This document shows, piece by piece, positions 59,023 through 64,000 of a stretch of DNA of 64,000 nt. How positions within the stretch are numbered: position 1 is the first letter of the stretch; every line of letters begins with the position of its first letter. Where the stretch lies: assembly GCF_900111345.1 (NCBI RefSeq), contig NZ_FOGY01000007.1, positions 186,001-250,000 on the forward strand. Reading direction: 5' to 3'. The notes under the pieces were generated by a model. That model was not told where the DNA came from. It worked only from the letters and a program-made list of their open reading frames with translations, and did no database searches. A program made the translations under genes and the position numbers. Source of the stretch: Psychrobacillus sp. OK032 (lineage in GTDB: Bacteria > Bacillota > Bacilli > Bacillales_A > Planococcaceae).

Positions 59023-59093
59023 GGTGTCCCTGGTGTAGAAATATTCATGTTAATCCAAGTAACGTAACGTGAATGTTTCTTATACGGGGACAC
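59023..59093. repeat. Short palindromic repeat, copy 2
   Basis: Ends GTGTCCC and GGGACAC, inner ATTCATGTTA and TAACGTGAAT, giving a 70-base hairpin that also serves as the end of the dehydrogenase transcript. Reverse complement holds GTATAAGAAACATTCACG, related to copies 1 and 3. Confidence 0.6.
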
Positions 59094-59203
59094 TTTTAAT
59101 CAGATGATTGAGTTGATTTTATAATTGCTTATTGTAACTAAAAATCCGAATCTTTATTTGGAATGTATATTAAATCATTCGTTCAGATTGTGTTCTAATT
59201 ACA

Positions 59204-59275
59204 TTGATTGGAGCGAAGCGACGAGGAGGCTGAAGCCAAGCCCCCGGAAAGCGTCCGCCTGAAGCGGAAATCAAC
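59204..59275 (-). repeat. GC-rich intergenic repeat, copy 3 (truncated, inverted)
   Basis: Reads on the minus strand ATTTCCGCTTCAGGCGGACG then CTTTCCGGGGGC, GCTTCAGCCTCCTCGTCGC and CTTCGCTCCAAT: the left half of the element seen at 4851 and 39482. The right half is missing. Confidence 0.7.
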
Positions 59276-59322
59276 TTTGTTCGGATTTCAATTGTTTGTT
59301 CCCTATTATGAAATTGATTAAA

Positions 59323-60962
59323 TTATATACTATTTTCGTTTGCTTTTAGTTTTTCTAGTTCTAGTTCAATTTGTTTTACATCAATTCGTTCATATAATGG
59401 CTTAATTTGAGTAATTTGCAACGGCAACTTTTCAATAACATCCCATGTGTTTAAAGATGTATTTAACATCTGTCCAATTTCTTTACAAGCAAAAGGTATA
59501 AACGGTTGTAGTAGCTGACCTAAATTTTGAATGATGTACACACAAGTGGCTAGTGTTTCTTCACAATGTACTTTGTTGTCATTAATCATAATCCAAGGCT
59601 TTCTTTCATCAAAATAACGATTTGCAGCACGTATAGCCTCAAAAATCGTTTCCATCGCTTTTTTGAAATGCCCTGCTTCTATTAACTGCCCCACTGATTG
59701 ATATAAAGAAGATATTTCAGTTTGTATATTCACATCTACCTGCACTTGAGGTACTTTTGATTCATAGGTTTTTTCGATAAACTTTAAGTTTCGGTTCACA
59801 AAATTGGCGAAAGCACCGAGTAATTCACCATTGTGACTGTAAATAAACTCACGCCAAGAAAAATCTGTATCACGATTTTCTGGAGCGTTGACCGTTAAAA
59901 AATAGCGAATTGAATCGGGATGATAATTTTTCAAAATGTCTGGCACCCATACAGCCCAATTTTGACTTGTTGATAGTTTTCGTTTTTCGAGCGTCAAATA
60001 CTCATTCGATATAATATTCGTTGGAGTACCTGAGTTTTCAATCCCCATTAAAATCGCTGGCCAAATCACTGTATGAAATGGGATATTATCTTTTCCATGA
60101 ACATAATAGGATGTTGTATCCGCATTCCACCATTTTGATACGTCTACATTATGCTGCTTTCCCCATTTAAGACTTGCTGTATAATATCCTGCTACCGCTT
60201 CAATCCATACGAAAATTTTTTCCCTTCAAAGCCTGGTACTGGTACATCAATCCCATTAGGCAGGTCTCTTGTCACTGCACGATCTGGTACCCCTTCTGCT
60301 AAATAACGATTCGTTAAACCGATAGCGTTATCTCTCCAACGTTTTTCTAACGCTGCTTTTGCAACGTAGCTCTCTAATTTTGTTTGGAATTTACTAAATG
60401 AAAAGTAGAAATGCTCTGTCTCTCGAATTTCTGGTTCATCCCCACAAATTTTACACCGTTTTTCAAGCAAATCGAGTGGATCTAAAATTGTTGAACAGTT
60501 ATCACATTGATCGCCCCTAGCTTTAGTACCGCAATTTGGACAGACTCCTTCGACAAAGCGATCCGGTAAAAATTGTGTATCCACTGCACAGTATGCTTGC
60601 TCAATTTTCTTTTTGTATAAAAACCCATTTTCAAGTAATGTTAAAAAGATTTTTTGTACGGACTTGTGGTGATGTTCATCATCGGTTCGTGTGTATAAAT
60701 CGTAGCTAAAGCCAAGCTTTCTGAATGAATCTACAAATTCATTATGATAATAATCAGCAATCGCTTTTACTGTTGTATTTTCTTGATTTGCACGAATCGA
60801 AATTGGTGTTCCGTTACAATCACTTCCCGAAACATATAACACGTCTTCTCCTTTTTGCCGAAAGTATCTTGCCAAAATATCTCCTGGTAAAAGTGCTGCA
60901 ATATGTCCCAAATGCAGCGATCCATTTGCGTATGGCCATGCCCCACCAATTAAAATTTCCAT
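59323..60962 (-). pseudogene. Second methionyl-tRNA synthetase gene, one frameshift
   Basis: N-terminal part has [20 protein letters not shown] (HIGH-type motif), a zinc domain with CPNC, CDNC and CKIC, and ends in [12 protein letters not shown] at about 60192. Homology resumes one base out of frame as [38 protein letters not shown] and the KMSKS-type region [12 protein letters not shown], to the stop at 59323. One A lost in an A/T run at about 60220 explains it. Restored length about 546 residues, a MetRS form without a C-terminal dimer domain, found as a second copy in some Bacilli. A T-box lies upstream. Confidence 0.82.
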
Positions 60963-60982
60963 ATGTTAATCCTCCTTTAAAA

Positions 60983-61240
60983 TAAAAAAACGTCCTAATC
61001 GTAAAAACGATTAGGACGAGTAGACTCGTGTTACCACCTAAATTCGCGAATAGCTCACACTATTCACCTTATCCAGTACGTGTTCATACTGCTGCTGTTA
61101 TAACGAGTGCCATTCTCGTCGTAGCCTACTATTAGTTCGGTACGAAAGCTCAAAGGTCATATTCTGTAAGTTTCATCTGCCTCATTTCCACCACCAGAGG
61201 CTCTCTTTATAATATCCACTTACTTACTCTTCCTTTTCAA
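60983..61240 (-). ncRNA. T-box riboswitch (Met specifier)
   Basis: On the minus strand: a leader with hairpin GCCTC...GAGGC, then GAATATGACC holding AUG (61158-61160) as likely specifier, the T-box AGGTGGTAACACG (61026-61038) whose UGG can pair with uncharged tRNA CCA, and the terminator CGTCCTAATCG...CGATTAGGACG followed by seven Ts (60983-61018). It should allow transcription of the MetRS gene when charged tRNA-Met is scarce. Confidence 0.88.
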
Positions 61241-61368
61241 CGCATTGTTATTTAGTTGAATTATATTCTATCAATTCAGAATACAATTTGCAAGTTTGAA
61301 ATTTTTGATTGTTACAATTTTCCTAAGAGCTAACCAAATTGCATGATAACCTGGTGATCTTGGTATAT

Positions 61369-62397
61369 TTATTTGATAAATGTATCCGACATCCATTCGT
61401 AAAACTTTTCCTTTTCTTCAAACTGCGGATAATGAGCGGATTGGTCAAAAGAAATAAATTCTTTTTGATCAGCTTCAATCTTGTCAAAATAACTTTTTGC
61501 CGCATTAGATGAAGTCATATAATCATATTTGCCCATAACAAAATAGAACGGGATTTCAAGTTTCGTTACCAAGTTAGGTAATGGATTTTTTAAAATATCG
61601 TTTAACAACATCTGTTGAGAAAATCCCATCCCATAGTTATAACGGATTATATCTAATAAGTTATACTCACTGCTTAATAACACACTTATGTTATCACCTG
61701 GGTTTTCAATTAGTCTTGCTGCTCCACCATATTTCGCAACGTAATTTCTTGGGGTAACCATATCTCCATTTTTGATTTGTTCAGTTAATCCTTGTAAATA
61801 TAAAACATCTTCCTGATTGCCAGCCTTTTGAGCCTGATCAATAACGTAGGACAAACCGTCCAACTCACTTTCAACTGTATCACTCATCTGCCCAATACCA
61901 ATATACGCTTCATATTTTTCAGGGGCTTTATAGGCAGCTTGCATTCCAATATATGTACCAGCAGAATGACTCATCAATATGACCTTTTCTTTTCCAAGAC
62001 GCTCTGATATGTAATCGGTCATAGCTAATAAATCCTCTACCAATAAATCTGTTGATAGATTAGTATAGTCCTCAAAAAAATGATGTGATTTACCGCTCGC
62101 TCTTTGGTCGTAATGAACGACTGTAAAATCGGCTTCTAATAAGTCTTGATATTTATCGACATAGGGGATTTCTGGAGTTCCTGGCCCTCCATGTACAACA
62201 ATAATTACAGGATTATCCTTATCATTACCGCGTATCATAATTTCATGATTACTTCCATTTATCTCTACTTGTTCTAACTCACTAATACTGTTTTTAGCTT
62301 GGATAGACTGAGTCCAAGTAGGAGAAAAAAGGGCTATTATAAGTAATAATATTATAATTGCACCGCTTATTTTTATTATCTTTTTAATATTTTTCAT
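61369..62397 (-). CDS. Membrane-anchored alpha/beta hydrolase (proline iminopeptidase-like)
   Basis: 342 residues. N-terminal anchor ISGAIIILLLIIALFS, then VVHGGPGTPE (HGGPG motif of prolyl aminopeptidases), YDQRASGKS, nucleophile SHSAGT and catalytic His in FDQSAHYPQFE. Probably an extracytoplasmic esterase or peptidase. Monocistronic. Confidence 0.8.
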   Translation of the reverse strand: MKNIKKIIKISGAIIILLLIIALFSPTWTQSIQAKNSISELEQVEINGSNHEIMIRGNDKDNPVIIVVHGGPGTPEIPYVDKYQDLLEADFTVVHYDQRASGKSHHFFEDYTNLSTDLLVEDLLAMTDYISERLGKEKVILMSHSAGTYIGMQAAYKAPEKYEAYIGIGQMSDTVESELDGLSYVIDQAQKAGNQEDVLYLQGLTEQIKNGDMVTPRNYVAKYGGAARLIENPGDNISVLLSSEYNLLDIIRYNYGMGFSQQMLLNDILKNPLPNLVTKLEIPFYFVMGKYDYMTSSNAAKSYFDKIEADQKEFISFDQSAHYPQFEEKEKFYEWMSDTFIK

Positions 62398-62561
62398 GTG
62401 AATCCTTTCTGCTTATGTTTTTATTTGTCTTCCTTAAAATAAAGATTCTCATCCCTCTTTAATAATACAATATAAGCATAAAAAGATTTCTTAGTTTACA
62501 AAACATTAACAATGCTAACCTGAATTATCCGAGCTCCTCGTACTCGAATTCAGTTTTTAGC

Positions 62562-62592
62562 AAAGAAAAGACACCCTTTATACAAGAGTGCC
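62562..62592 (-). terminator. Terminator
   Basis: GGCACTCTT pairs with AAGGGTGTC allowing G-U pairs, followed on the minus strand by TTTTCTTT; ends the DUF1835-like gene. Confidence 0.6.
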
Positions 62593-62601
62593 TTAGTGTT
62601 T

Positions 62602-62666
62602 GTACCCCGTGTTAGAAACAAACATGAAAATCACAACATACACGTTTTTACACTGTACTGGTGTAC
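62602..62666. repeat. Short palindromic repeat, copy 3
   Basis: Ends GTAC and GTAC; starts GTACCCCGTGTTAGAAACAA, shared with copies 1 (reverse complement) and 2 (reverse complement). Lies between the DUF1835-like gene and its terminator. Confidence 0.55.
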
Positions 62667-62669
62667 TGT

Positions 62670-63377
62670 TCATCTTGCTTTATTAATAAGCTCTATATAT
62701 TGTGAATCTCCATATCCTATTGTCGGAAAAAGTTCAAATAACTTATTAATTAATTCTGACGTTGGTAAATCATTATTTTTAGAAATATACCTTACTACTG
62801 CATTATTTTCTTTTAGCATATCTAAATATATATTTATTGCCTGATACATTACTGGAAGTAGTTCGTTTGATGGTTTTTCATGGTTTACTAATACTTCTCC
62901 GTATACGGAATCATAGTTACCTAATTTAAGTTCAACTTGACTTACTTTAAACTCATCTTCTCTGAAGGTATTTAAGAACACTTTGCCATCATATCTAGAC
63001 TGTTCAAGATAGGAAAGTATCGTAAGTAGGTTCATTTGACAAAACATGTCTTCACCAAACCATAAAACCATATACTTATATTCTTTATTAAAAAGATTTT
63101 CTAATGGATCAATAACCTTTTTGATATAATTTTCTACTGATTCATGATGACCCAATGCACGTGTTTTTATAAACTCTTTATCAAAAATTTGTTTAGTAGT
63201 CGCATTTACACACATCGCTTCATTAAATGGAGCACAATCAGAATCTCCCATTAGTTTTTGATCTTTGAACTCTTCATACATAGCCTGACCATTCAATATG
63301 TTCAGTACATCTTTGTCAAATAACTCACGCTTCTCATTTTGTAACTTTTCAACCTCAATCTTCCTAGATATATTCAT
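62670..63377 (-). CDS. DUF1835-like protein
   Basis: 235 residues from ATG 63377, with GAGGAATG ten bases upstream (longer frames lack a site). LNILNGQAMYEEFKDQKLMG, PFNEAMCVNATTKQIFDKEF, ENYIKKVIDPLENLFN and VLWFGEDMFCQMNLLTILSY follow the DUF1835 pattern of stress/regulation-type proteins of unknown function sometimes annotated as AraC regulators without a DNA-binding domain. None is visible here. Confidence 0.7.
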   Translation of the reverse strand: MNISRKIEVEKLQNEKRELFDKDVLNILNGQAMYEEFKDQKLMGDSDCAPFNEAMCVNATTKQIFDKEFIKTRALGHHESVENYIKKVIDPLENLFNKEYKYMVLWFGEDMFCQMNLLTILSYLEQSRYDGKVFLNTFREDEFKVSQVELKLGNYDSVYGEVLVNHEKPSNELLPVMYQAINIYLDMLKENNAVVRYISKNNDLPTSELINKLFELFPTIGYGDSQYIELINKAR

Positions 63378-63643
63378 CCTACACCATTCCTCGTCTCTAT
63401 TTATAGTGAGTTTAACAAATGATTGAACAGACATCTAGTTAAGTTGAAATTCTCTTGGATTCATCAATAACAGTTTCAAAAGATCTACTATAAGCTTCTT
63501 GCGAGGAATAATCGTAAGCAATTAATTTCAGCCTTCCACAACTATATCAATAATAAAATAATGAAACTTGATAATTTTATATTGCAAAACGATAAATTTA
63601 TTGTTAAAATCAAATCAACAATAAATGTGTGAGGTGCTTTTTA

Positions 63644-64000
63644 ATGAAACGAGGATCAACACTCTTTTTAAAGTTGGCTGTTATTTTGATGGGAATCCCT
63701 GTCCTTGCTTTGTGTCTATTTTTGTTGCCACAGATAGCGAATGAAGCAGATGAAGCTGTTGAGAGAGGTTCCGATTTGGCTTTTGTGGTATATGGCATCT
63801 TAATGGTTATGTATGTTTCAGCAGTGCCATTTTACTTCGCTCTGTATCAATCTTTTAACCTTTTAAGCTATATTGACAAGAACCAAGCCTTCTCGGAATT
63901 ATCTGTCAGAGCTTTAAAGAAAATCAAAAACTGTGCTATCATTATTAGTTGTTTATATGTGGTAGCCCTACCATTCGTCTATATTATGGCGCAGGTAGAC
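63644..64000 (+). CDS. DUF2975-like membrane protein (partial)
   Basis: GAGGTG precedes ATG 63644; 119 codons run to the window end. Starts KRGSTLFLKLAVILMGIPVL, a second helix near YGILMVMYVSAVPFYFALYQ and a third near IIISCLYVVALPFVYIM, with LLSYIDKNQAFSELSVRALK between. This spacing matches DUF2975 proteins, which usually stand beside a small YozG-like XRE regulator that would lie beyond the edge. Confidence 0.7.
   Translation, partial: MKRGSTLFLKLAVILMGIPVLALCLFLLPQIANEADEAVERGSDLAFVVYGILMVMYVSAVPFYFALYQSFNLLSYIDKNQAFSELSVRALKKIKNCAIIISCLYVVALPFVYIMAQVD

Overview
The window is low-GC, low-complexity-rich DNA from an endospore-forming member of the Bacillales. Gene content, strong GGAGG-type ribosome binding sites, U-tailed hairpin terminators, a T-box and a purine riboswitch all fit. 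Several features point towards the Planococcaceae (Psychrobacillus/Lysinibacillus/Sporosarcina type): a YndM-like protein, a SwrC/YerO-like pair, a ComP/ComA-like pair, spore-surface-like proteins, and GC-rich intergenic repeats. The genus is an inference; no rRNA or tRNA gene is present to settle it.

Layout. 1-5 kb: the 3' end of an unknown gene, a MATE exporter and a glnQ-glnH-glnM-glnP-like amino-acid ABC operon. 4.8-5.2 kb: a composite repeat. 5.4-10.3 kb: a small unknown protein, a DMT permease, a ComA-like regulator with its ComP-like membrane kinase, and a Tubby-like protein. 10.4-15.3 kb: an accessory, probably spore-surface island. It has an acidic repeat protein, a frameshifted JAMM protease gene and a 46-residue Gly-Gly-Cys-Cys peptide on the minus strand, diverging from a His/Ser-rich coat-like protein and three further proteins on the plus strand. 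15.3-20.2 kb: DMT permease, CorA-like protein, Asn-rich peptide, YndM-like protein, SASP-like peptide and a broken ctaG/DUF2243 pair. 20.4-24 kb: a regulator fusing a DNA-binding domain to a degenerate F1-ATPase beta-like domain, beside three co-directional exported coiled-coil proteins.

24-40 kb: a kinase/hydrolase/acetyltransferase operon, a guanine-riboswitch-controlled nucleoside transporter, a deoxyribosyltransferase, an EIIC-type permease, several small membrane proteins, hydrolases, a MarR-MFS operon divergent from a YhgE-like permease, another MFS protein, and an HxlR regulator divergent from a luciferase-like monooxygenase. 40-49 kb: a SwrC-like RND pump divergent from its TetR regulator, a pyruvate-oxidase-like enzyme, a DeoR remnant, a PH-domain protein, PaiB and another MFS exporter. 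49-55 kb: DinB-like protein, M29 aminopeptidase, antiporter, 3-methyladenine glycosylase and a GntR-ABC operon. 55-64 kb: RraA-like protein, MarR divergent from CarD plus an Spx paralogue, 3-hydroxyacyl-CoA dehydrogenase, a T-box-controlled but frameshifted second methionyl-tRNA synthetase, a hydrolase, a DUF1835-like protein and the start of a DUF2975-like protein.

The most notable items are the HTH/F1-beta fusion with two matching palindromes upstream, the three exported coiled-coil proteins beside it, the JAMM/Gly-Gly-Cys-Cys locus, the Spx paralogue lacking one redox cysteine, and two families of intergenic repeat. Four genes carry apparent single-base frameshifts. This is either genuine decay or residual assembly error, and I cannot tell which from sequence alone.
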